Source of the DNA: CAZVJA01 sp964626885
Lineage (GTDB): Bacteria; Planctomycetota; Planctomycetia; Planctomycetales; Planctomycetaceae
Length of the DNA: 12,921 nucleotides
NCBI GenBank assembly: GCA_964626885.1
Contig: CAZVJA010000145.1
Location: 1-12,921, forward strand
Direction of reading: 5' to 3'
Made by a program: the position numbers and the translations under genes. The notes under the pieces were generated by a model. The model saw nothing but the letters and a program-made list of their open reading frames with translations, was not told the DNA's origin and did not search any database. This document shows positions 7,127 to 12,921 of the stretch, piece after piece; position 1 is the first letter of the stretch, and each line of letters opens with the position of its first letter.

Positions 7127-8695
7127 CTAACGTGCGGTCCCCTTGCTCGACTTCTTGTCATCGTTTGCTGGAATGAGATCCAAGCAGAGGAGCGTGTCTT
7201 CGTCGCGAAGGTAAAGGAATCCGTGCGAGAGCACCGGCGCGGGCCAGACCGGGTAGCTGATTTCCTTGTACGACGTCCGCGAAATCTCTTCGAATTTCTC
7301 CGAATTGACTTTCGCGAGCGCCAGCGTTCCCCGCTCGCCGAGCACAAGGAACTTTCCGTCGGCTAGAGTCATCGACCCTCGGCCGAAGAAAGGGAACGGA
7401 ATGGTTTGGCCGCTCTTTTTGTCGAGAATCGCGCCGGTCTTGGGATCCTGTTCCAGGTCACGAATCTGGCCGTCGAATCCACTCGTCTTCCAGACGATTT
7501 TTCCGGTCGCGATTTCAAGGCAGCGTAATTCCGCTTCGTTCTCGTGCCGGCCGCTGAATCCGTAGATGTTATCGCCGACGACAGTCGCGGTCGACCAGTG
7601 ATTGAGCATGTTTCGCGTGTTCCGCCAGACTTCACGGATGCTCTTGCCGTCGGGGTTCACTTCCAGCAGTGCCGAGCCGACGTTGTAGGCCGCCGAAAGA
7701 AAGATTTTATCACCAATGACGACAGGACGGGCGGCATTCACCGATTCGTAGTCGCGCGACATGAACCAGTATTTGAAGTTCACTGCGCCGTCGTTCGGGT
7801 CGACCGAGACGAGTCCCTGACGCATCAGACAGAGGATGTGTCGCCGCCCGTGAATCGTGGCGGCAAACGGGGACGAATAACTGACCACCATTTCGTCCCC
7901 GGTCCATTCGTATTTGGGACTGTTGCTCAAGCCGGTCTCGGCGCCATGCCAAGTATCGCGGCCGACGCTCTCCCAGACGGTCTTTCCCGTCGCGGCATCG
8001 AACGCGACGACCCCGGAATTCGGTTGTCCGCCGACGAGGGTGATGAGCAGGTTCCCTTCCAGAATCGGCGTGCACCCGACGCCGAAGAATGCCTGCGGCA
8101 CTTTGAAATCTTTCTGCGTGTCGCGCAGCCAGATTTCATTCCCCGTTTCCAGGTTGAGACAAAGCAGCTTCCCTTCGGCGCCAAACGTGTAGCAACGGTC
8201 TTTCGTCAACAGCGGTGTGCAGCGCGGGCCGTCGTTGTAGCCGTAGGGATCGCGGTAGCTTGTTGAGTAACCGTACTTCCAGACCGGCTCTCCCGTGTCC
8301 GCCTGCACGCACTCGACAATTTCCTCCCTCCCCTGCCGATGATGGAAGACGAGGCGGTTTCCGCGCACCGACGGCGCGCTGTACCCGACGCCGATGGACT
8401 TACTCCACACAATCGGCGGACCATCAGCCGGCCACGACTCCGCCAACCCCGTCTCACTGCTCACACCGGTTCCCAGCGGTCCAAGAAACCGCGGCCAGTC
8501 TTCTCCCGCGCGCCGCGGCGCGGGAATAGCGGTCCGCACCTCTTTCGGACGTTCCTCTTCGGCGGCGGTTCCGTGACCATTGCAACCGAAGCCATTCCCG
8601 ACGACGAACACGGCGACGACTAGCAGCTTGATCGGCAGAGCGCGGCCGACGGCTGGATTCCCATCTGTCGTGATTCGGATCGCTCGACATCTCAT
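7127..8695 (-). CDS. exported PQQ-like beta-propeller repeat protein
   Basis: The 522-residue protein carries the outer-membrane-BamB/PQQ-like propeller pattern common in Planctomycetes. After a hydrophobic segment at residues 21-36 comes DWPRFLGPLGTGVS (67-80), the usual opening of these propellers, then repeated blade motifs such as LCLNLETGNEIW, VVAFDAATGKTVW and LRCLEIATGKIVW, each pairing a strand with a closing Trp. It probably acts as a secreted or membrane-tethered binding/scaffold protein; cofactor binding cannot be inferred. A cysteine at 38 follows the hydrophobic segment, but GFGC is a poor lipobox, so lipoprotein anchoring is doubtful. The ATG (8695-8693) overlaps the TGA of the preceding gene as ATGA, and GAGGA lies 9 nt upstream, so it is the likely last gene of the operon. 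The C-terminus is lysine/serine-rich (DDKKSSKGTAR). No terminator is obvious after the stop; the transposase remnant begins 71 nt further on. Confidence 0.9.
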   Translation of the reverse strand: MRCRAIRITTDGNPAVGRALPIKLLVVAVFVVGNGFGCNGHGTAAEEERPKEVRTAIPAPRRAGEDWPRFLGPLGTGVSSETGLAESWPADGPPIVWSKSIGVGYSAPSVRGNRLVFHHRQGREEIVECVQADTGEPVWKYGYSTSYRDPYGYNDGPRCTPLLTKDRCYTFGAEGKLLCLNLETGNEIWLRDTQKDFKVPQAFFGVGCTPILEGNLLITLVGGQPNSGVVAFDAATGKTVWESVGRDTWHGAETGLSNSPKYEWTGDEMVVSYSSPFAATIHGRRHILCLMRQGLVSVDPNDGAVNFKYWFMSRDYESVNAARPVVIGDKIFLSAAYNVGSALLEVNPDGKSIREVWRNTRNMLNHWSTATVVGDNIYGFSGRHENEAELRCLEIATGKIVWKTSGFDGQIRDLEQDPKTGAILDKKSGQTIPFPFFGRGSMTLADGKFLVLGERGTLALAKVNSEKFEEISRTSYKEISYPVWPAPVLSHGFLYLRDEDTLLCLDLIPANDDKKSSKGTAR

Positions 8696-10425
8696 CGGTT
8701 CGATTCCTCTGGTATCTGATGCTGCGGCGCGCCAACCGGCTTCAACTTGCTCGCGGGGAGCTCTTTCAGAGAATACACCCGATAGGTTGGGTTGTCATAG
8801 ACTGGATCGATCTCCATCGGTCCCAGCCGGTCGGCGAGAATGTGCGTGATGCCCCACGTTTCGTACAGCGCCCGCAGTTCGGCCGACGTATAAAGACTGT
8901 CGCCGTCATATTTTTCCTGGGCCCACTCGCGAATGGACCGGAGTCGATTGTTCCATTCGACGATTCCCGAGGCATCCTGCGGACAGTCTTTGAGCGAGAC
9001 GTACTCCGCGCGGTTGGCGTACCATTTGAAAGCCCAGCTATCCTGCGGCGTAAAGACGATTGCATCGGCCGGTGTATTTTGTGTTTGGGAGATCCACCGG
9101 CAGGCATCGAGCCAATCGGCGAGTTGCTGCGGCTCCATGCGGCTCGGATTGCGGTCTTCGGGCGGTATCAGTAACGCGACGATCATCGCGCCGCCGAAGA
9201 AAATCCAGCCCCATGTTGAGCGCGACATGGATGAATTGTCACGCGATGTCGCCAACCGCGCTTGCCAACGGGAGAACAGATTGACCGCCACCAGCGACGT
9301 CGCCAGCGGAATCATCGCGTCGCACAATCGAAAGGGATACAGCTTGAGATATTTCATCCGCAATGCGAAGTGCCGCAGATGTTCGGGCGGGCCGTGCCGA
9401 TAGCCGATCAACAGTCCCACGAGCGCAAGGACGACAGCCATCAGAACGAATTTGGCAAACCACCGCTCGGCCGGCGTTCGACCGGTCCAGAACCGTCCGA
9501 TCCCCCAGAAAAGCAATAAAGCGGCGTAGTCGGCCCACGCGACATGAGGAAACTGCATGGGATCGAGGTGGTGCGCCAACCGATAGTAGACCTGTATGTA
9601 ATCGGCGGCGAAGGAGCTGTTTCCGACGATCGATAATGCCGGGATCAACCCCGGCAACGCTCCCACGATCAAGAGCGGCGCGGACGAGGCGATTTGCGAG
9701 ATCGTTGGATCGGCCTGTTGTTCAGCGAGTGCATTTCGTTCAGCGAGAGATGGACGATTTCGTGCGCGCGATATGACGAATCGTAGTCCGCGCGTGATGA
9801 TTTCCGCGCCGGCAGCCGCGATCGTTCCCCACAAGCCAACGACCGGATGAAAGCTGATCGCCAGCCCCGCCAGAAAGGCCGATCGCTTCCAATGCTTCTC
9901 GAAATACAACGCGATGGACCAGAACAGCAGGCCATACGAGACGACTTTCGATTCCACTCCGCCGACCAGCCATTCCCCCGAGAGGTTTCCACAGCTTGCC
10001 AGACAGAGGAATCCCCATGCCCCCCAAAGAGGGGACCAGCGCCCTGGCAGAAGGGGCTGAACCAGTCGGCACCAGCCCAGCGCCAGCACCCCCAGAGCGA
10101 CTGCCCGCCCCAGCCACGCGACCTGATCGAGCGACAGCCACAGGGTCAGCCAGCCGAACGTCTGGTAGAAGACGAGATGTGCGTTCGACGATTCGAGAAA
10201 CAGATCGCCGCGACACCAGTCAGGGTTCCAGTAGTGCTTGGCTTTCGCCAGATAATGCGGTTCGTTGACCGCGGGGACCGGCGCGCGCACCGCCGCGAAT
10301 AGATAGAAACTGAGAAATGTCAGTACAATGACCGCCGGCGCGGGACGCGACTCCCGCGACTCGGCTCGCGGGGTCGCTTCAGCCGGTGTTGACGAGAGGT
10401 CGGCCGCTTTCCCGGCATTGGTCAT
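8692..10425 (-). CDS. multi-spanning membrane protein with soluble C-terminal domain, GT-C-like (possibly DUF6798)
   Basis: The 577-residue protein has a polar, acidic/arginine-rich N-terminus (1-28), then hydrophobic segments at about 30-48, 85-118, 132-145, 162-175, 184-212, 247-267, 299-311, 325-341, 365-384 and 405-421, and a soluble C-terminal region of about 155 residues. The first loop contains NEPHYLAKAKHYWNPDW (54-70), with E55 just after the first membrane segment, where GT-C glycosyltransferases keep their acidic catalytic residue. Further conserved-looking stretches are SFHPVVGLWG (191-200), KLYPFRLCD (361-369) and, in the C-terminal domain, FTPQDSWAFKWYANR (458-472) and SLKDCPQD (477-484). 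From memory this C-terminal signature resembles planctomycete proteins labelled DUF6798, which I cannot confirm here. A lipid-linked sugar transferase role is inference only. GGAAGG lies 9 nt before the ATG. The stop overlaps the PQQ gene start (ATGA), indicating coupling, and the lysine-rich gene ends 72 nt upstream. Confidence 0.8.
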   Translation of the reverse strand: MTNAGKAADLSSTPAEATPRAESRESRPAPAVIVLTFLSFYLFAAVRAPVPAVNEPHYLAKAKHYWNPDWCRGDLFLESSNAHLVFYQTFGWLTLWLSLDQVAWLGRAVALGVLALGWCRLVQPLLPGRWSPLWGAWGFLCLASCGNLSGEWLVGGVESKVVSYGLLFWSIALYFEKHWKRSAFLAGLAISFHPVVGLWGTIAAAGAEIITRGLRFVISRARNRPSLAERNALAEQQADPTISQIASSAPLLIVGALPGLIPALSIVGNSSFAADYIQVYYRLAHHLDPMQFPHVAWADYAALLLFWGIGRFWTGRTPAERWFAKFVLMAVVLALVGLLIGYRHGPPEHLRHFALRMKYLKLYPFRLCDAMIPLATSLVAVNLFSRWQARLATSRDNSSMSRSTWGWIFFGGAMIVALLIPPEDRNPSRMEPQQLADWLDACRWISQTQNTPADAIVFTPQDSWAFKWYANRAEYVSLKDCPQDASGIVEWNNRLRSIREWAQEKYDGDSLYTSAELRALYETWGITHILADRLGPMEIDPVYDNPTYRVYSLKELPASKLKPVGAPQHQIPEESNR

Positions 10426-10497
10426 GCTCGACGGCCTTCCACGCGGCAGTGGCGATCAGAAAGCGAGAATTCGCGGGAGGAACGGATAGTCGGGGGA

Positions 10498-10737
10498 TTA
10501 TTTTTTGCCGGCCTTCCCTGATTTCTTCTTGTTCTTCTTGGCGGACTTTTTCGCCCCCTTCTTGCCGGCGGTTTTCACCGTGGCGGATTTCTTTTTTGCG
10601 GACTTCTTCTTGGAGCCGGCTCCCTCGGCGGTCTCGGATCCCTGCTTTTTCGACGACTTGTCTTTGTTCCCGAACACTCGGTCGTAGTTCGCCCAGAACT
10701 CCGGAGTTGTTCCCGTGCGAACGATCGGCCCACTCAT
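10498..10737 (-). CDS. small lysine-rich protein with conserved-looking head
   Basis: I do not recognise a named family. The 79-residue protein has two parts. The head (1-24, MSGPIVRTGTTPEFWANYDR then VFGN) looks folded or motif-like, with aromatic W15, Y18 and F22. The tail (25-79) is almost only Lys, Ser, Ala and Gly with runs such as SKKKSAKKK and KKNKKK; 23 of 79 residues are lysine. The tail resembles histone H1-like C-termini and would bind nucleic acid or another polyanion. The ATG at 10737 is preferred to the GTG one codon upstream; GAGGAG lies 8-9 nt before the ATG. A real gene is supported by that ribosome binding site, the promoter upstream and the non-random head. It is the first gene of the probable operon with the membrane and propeller proteins. 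A role in DNA binding is possible but unproven. Confidence 0.75.
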   Translation of the reverse strand: MSGPIVRTGTTPEFWANYDRVFGNKDKSSKKQGSETAEGAGSKKKSAKKKSATVKTAGKKGAKKSAKKNKKKSGKAGKK

Positions 10738-10812
10738 CACTCACTCTCCTCAACAGCGAAAGTATGAATCCCAAGGACAGCCCCCTGATCCCATCAGGTT
10801 TTCGTTTTGGAC

Positions 10813-10830
10813 TGTCCACGTTTGTCCACG
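10813..10830. repeat. tandem TGTCCACG pair with 10-nt period
   Basis: TGTCCACG occurs at 10813-10820 and again at 10823-10830. The 10-nt spacing puts both copies on one face of the helix. The pair overlaps the predicted +1 of the minus-strand promoter in the divergent region, where a repressor could act. Two copies of 8 nt in a short region could also be chance. Confidence 0.3.
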
Positions 10831-10835
10831 AACTG

Positions 10836-10864
10836 ATTTTTTGGGAAGTGCACGACATTGTCAA
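10836..10864 (-). promoter_or_regulatory. candidate promoter of the lysine-rich/membrane/propeller operon
   Basis: On the minus strand a perfect TTGACA (10864-10859) is followed after exactly 17 nt by AAAAAT (10841-10836), which matches four of six bases of TATAAT. Transcription would start near 10829 and give a leader of about 90 nt before the ATG at 10737. Two copies of TGTCCACG (plus-strand reading, 10813-10820 and 10823-10830), one helical turn apart, overlap the expected start point and could be an operator. Confidence 0.45.
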
Positions 10865-10909
10865 GCGGATCGAATCATCCGGGACTTACGCGCTCTCCCC
10901 GGTGTCCGT

Positions 10910-10915
10910 TATGAT
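10910..10915 (+). promoter_or_regulatory. candidate -10 box for a leaderless transcript
   Basis: TATGAT lies 6 nt before the A of the ATG at 10922, so transcription from it would begin at or next to the start codon. The -35 region 17-18 nt upstream is weak (TTACGC at 10886-10891). The absence of any Shine-Dalgarno sequence before 10922 agrees with a leaderless message. Confidence 0.3.
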
Positions 10916-10921
10916 ATCCTT

Positions 10922-11458
10922 ATGAACTTTGACGGATTCGAGCAGGAACGCCGGTTTCGACAAGCCTGGGAGGCGGTGAGCATCCGCCGGTCGGTGCATT
11001 ATTCGCTGTTCACCTTCGGCGAATCGGAACTCCCCTATTTTCTGGTACTCAGCCCCGACCAGCCCGGCACGCCGGTCTCGCTCACGAAGGGGGAAGTCCG
11101 CATCACGCGGCCGACCATCATCACTCCGGACAATATGCACCCGGAATTCCGCAATTTCTTTTTCGAGAACCGCGACAACGAGGAATTCGCGCAATTTCTA
11201 CTGGCTCGCAGCGCCGGATTTTCGCATCTGAAGTTCGACAACACGAGCGGTCCGGCCCGCATCGTCAGCGACAGTATTGAAGAAGTGGTCTCGAAGCTCA
11301 ACCGCCAACTCGACGACGAAGAGGAAGACCGCGTCGCGATTCTTACCGCGCCGAAGCCGCTGGCCGGTGTGGCGTTACTCCGATACGCCGCCGAACGGGT
11401 CTGGTCGAGCGCTCCCGATAACATTCAGGAACTTCGCGAGCGCGGCTTTTTACCGTGA
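10922..11458 (+). CDS. hypothetical protein, 178 aa, soluble
   Basis: I do not recognise the family. The protein starts MNFDGFEQERRFRQAWEAV and is soluble, with no signal peptide or membrane segment. It mixes aromatic-rich stretches (YSLFTFGESELPYFLV near 29-44 and RNFFFENRDNEEF near 78-90) with an acidic patch (DDEEED near 131-136) and ends ELRERGFLP. A beta-rich first half and helical second half seem likely from the pattern. The frame is open for 69 codons further upstream, but that part has no start with a ribosome binding site and overlaps the divergent promoter of the minus-strand operon. The ATG at 10922 lacks a Shine-Dalgarno sequence and has a TATGAT box 6 nt upstream, which suggests a leaderless transcript. 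The amino acid permease begins 66 nt downstream on the same strand, so the two may be co-transcribed. No function can be assigned. Confidence 0.75.
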   Translation: MNFDGFEQERRFRQAWEAVSIRRSVHYSLFTFGESELPYFLVLSPDQPGTPVSLTKGEVRITRPTIITPDNMHPEFRNFFFENRDNEEFAQFLLARSAGFSHLKFDNTSGPARIVSDSIEEVVSKLNRQLDDEEEDRVAILTAPKPLAGVALLRYAAERVWSSAPDNIQELRERGFLP

Positions 11459-11524
11459 TGCCGGTCGTCGCGGTTGACGTCGGCGAGCGATCATAGAGGC
11501 CTATGGAAAGTACAACTCATCGCG

Positions 11525-12921
11525 ATGTCCGCCGAACCTCCGTCGCAAATTCCTCCAGGCGAACCCGCTTCGGCCGGTGAGCCGGCGCCTCCCGAGAAAT
11601 CGGGTCTCTCCCGCGGTTTGAATTTGACGCAGGCGATCGCGCTCAATGTCGCGAACATGGTCGGCATCGGGCCGTTCATTACCATTCCGCTGTTCATCGC
11701 CTCGATGCGCGGGCCGCACGCACTCGTTGCCTGGGTGATCGCCGCGATCCTGGTGCTGTGTGACGGGTTGGTCTGGAGCGAACTCGGCGCCGCGATGCCG
11801 GGGAGCGGCGGCTCGTATCATTTTCTCAAAAAGATTTACGGGCCGATGCATCCACTGTGGGGGCAGTTGATGCCTTTTCTGTTCATCTGGCAGTTTCTCA
11901 TCAGCGGCACGCTCGAGATGGCATCGGGGTATCTCGGCACGATTGACTACCTCGGGTACGTCTTTCCCAACCTGGCACCGACGCTCGAGGCCTGGCGGAT
12001 TCCCGGCGGCACACACACCGTGGCGGCGGCTGCCTGCCTGGCGGTGACGATTCTCCTCTGTCGGAGGATCGAAATCCTCGGCTGGATGGGGATCGCACTC
12101 TGCTTCGGCACGTTCGTCGCCGTGCTGACGATTATCGGCTCCGGAGTGTTTCACTTCGATCCCTCGCTGATCACCTTCCCCAAAGAGGAATTGAAGTGGA
12201 GTAACATCGGCGTGCTCGTGGTCGGGCTCGGCGGAGCCATGCGGATCGCGATCTACGACTACCTGGGTTATTACAACGTCTGCCATCTGGGGGAAGAAGT
12301 GCAGGAACCCGCGCGGACGATTCCCAAGGCGGTGATTCGCTCGATCTTCATCGTGGCGGTGATGTACTTTCTGATGAACTTCTCAATCATCGGCGTGATT
12401 CCCTGGCAACAGGCGATGGGATCGAAAAACGTGGCCGCCGATTTCATGGAGAAGCTGTATGGTCGGGAAATCGCGGTTGCGTTCACCTGTCTCATCATCT
12501 GGGCGGTTGCGGCCGGAATGTTCGCGATCACACTTGGGTACTCACGAATTCCCTATGCCGCAGCCCGCAATGGGGATTTCTTCTCGATCTTCGCGACGCT
12601 GCATCCGACCGGCCGCTATCCGATTGTCTCTCTGTGCGCTTTAGGACTGCTCACCGCCGCGAGTTGCTACTTTTCGCTGGAGAATGTGATCAATGCCGCG
12701 GTGACGGTGCGGATTCTCGTGCAGTTCATCGGACAGATTGTCGCGCTGCACTTTTTGCGGACGACGCGCCCCGATATCCCCATGCCGTTCCGCATGCGGT
12801 TCTACCCACTGGCCAGTGTGATTGCGCTCTTCGGCTGGCTGTTCGTACTGGGAACTTCCGGCTGGCAGGTGCTGCTGGCGGCCCTCGGTGTCACATTGGC
12901 CGGTCTGCCGGTGTTCCTGGT
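11525..12921 (+). CDS. APC-superfamily amino acid permease, 3' end outside the window
   Basis: I translated 465 codons; the frame is open to the window edge. APC permeases import amino acids or polyamines by cation-coupled or exchange transport across the inner membrane. After a proline-rich cytoplasmic start (1-28) the first membrane segment contains NVANMVGIGPF (41-51), where most relatives have a GSGIF-like substrate-binding motif. MPGSGGSYHFLKKIYG (91-106) is the conserved loop after the second segment. DYLGYYNVCHLGEEVQEPARTIPKA runs from 245 to 269 and contains the family's EE(V/T)xxPxRTIPKA loop after the sixth segment. Further hydrophobic helices occur at about 115-135, 165-180, 187-206, 228-243, 272-292, 315-338, 366-384, 394-411 and 428-445. 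The ATG at 11525 is the first suitable start; GGAAAG lies 14 nt upstream, which is weak. The ATG at 11503 is in another frame. Substrate cannot be told from this sequence. Confidence 0.9.
   Translation, partial: MSAEPPSQIPPGEPASAGEPAPPEKSGLSRGLNLTQAIALNVANMVGIGPFITIPLFIASMRGPHALVAWVIAAILVLCDGLVWSELGAAMPGSGGSYHFLKKIYGPMHPLWGQLMPFLFIWQFLISGTLEMASGYLGTIDYLGYVFPNLAPTLEAWRIPGGTHTVAAAACLAVTILLCRRIEILGWMGIALCFGTFVAVLTIIGSGVFHFDPSLITFPKEELKWSNIGVLVVGLGGAMRIAIYDYLGYYNVCHLGEEVQEPARTIPKAVIRSIFIVAVMYFLMNFSIIGVIPWQQAMGSKNVAADFMEKLYGREIAVAFTCLIIWAVAAGMFAITLGYSRIPYAAARNGDFFSIFATLHPTGRYPIVSLCALGLLTAASCYFSLENVINAAVTVRILVQFIGQIVALHFLRTTRPDIPMPFRMRFYPLASVIALFGWLFVLGTSGWQVLLAALGVTLAGLPVFL

Noticed and set aside
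11501..12286. Minus-strand open frame of 261 codons opposite the permease
   Set aside because: It is antisense to clear APC transporter sequence. Its His/Arg/Asp-rich composition is typical of shadow translation.

Overview
The window looks like a chromosomal segment of a planctomycete. The clearest evidence is the pair at 2617-6805. The first gene encodes a large secreted protein with the planctomycete cytochrome C, DUF1549 and DUF1553 order, and the second encodes a Tat-exported DUF1501 protein. This pair is a hallmark of Planctomycetes and relatives. A secreted PQQ-like beta-propeller protein, a lysine-rich small protein and lipid A synthesis (lpxK) fit the same assignment. GC content is high and codon use looks even across the genes.

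Layout. Positions 1-2216 (minus strand) hold an isocitrate dehydrogenase followed 21 nt later by lpxK, which starts at GTG and runs off the left edge. Its reading frame is open to the window end. A roughly 400-nt divergent region follows. Positions 2617-6805 (plus) hold the PSD1-type cytochrome protein and the DUF1501 protein, overlapping by 11 nt. At 6800-7055 (minus) lies a decayed 5' piece of an IS701-type transposase. It has a frameshift, keeps a strong ribosome binding site, and abuts the DUF1501 stop codon. Positions 7127-10737 (minus) are a probable three-gene operon: a small lysine-rich protein, a multi-spanning GT-C-like membrane protein, and a PQQ-like propeller protein whose start overlaps the preceding stop (ATGA). 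Its likely promoter (TTGACA, 17 nt, AAAAAT) lies in the 184-nt divergent region. Positions 10922-11458 (plus) hold an unrecognised 178-aa protein, and from 11525 to the right edge runs an APC-superfamily amino acid permease that is incomplete at its C-terminus.

How the genes fit together. The window combines central metabolism (isocitrate dehydrogenase), outer membrane biogenesis (lpxK), two exported-protein operons of unknown biochemical role, and one transporter. I see no CRISPR array, tRNA, rRNA, prophage, toxin-antitoxin pair or defence system, and nothing that I can defend as a wholly new system. The most informative oddities are the transposase remnant with its Shine-Dalgarno-sequestering hairpin, the NADP-type residues of the isocitrate dehydrogenase, the apparently leaderless start at 10922, and the lysine-rich protein heading an operon with a membrane protein and a propeller protein.
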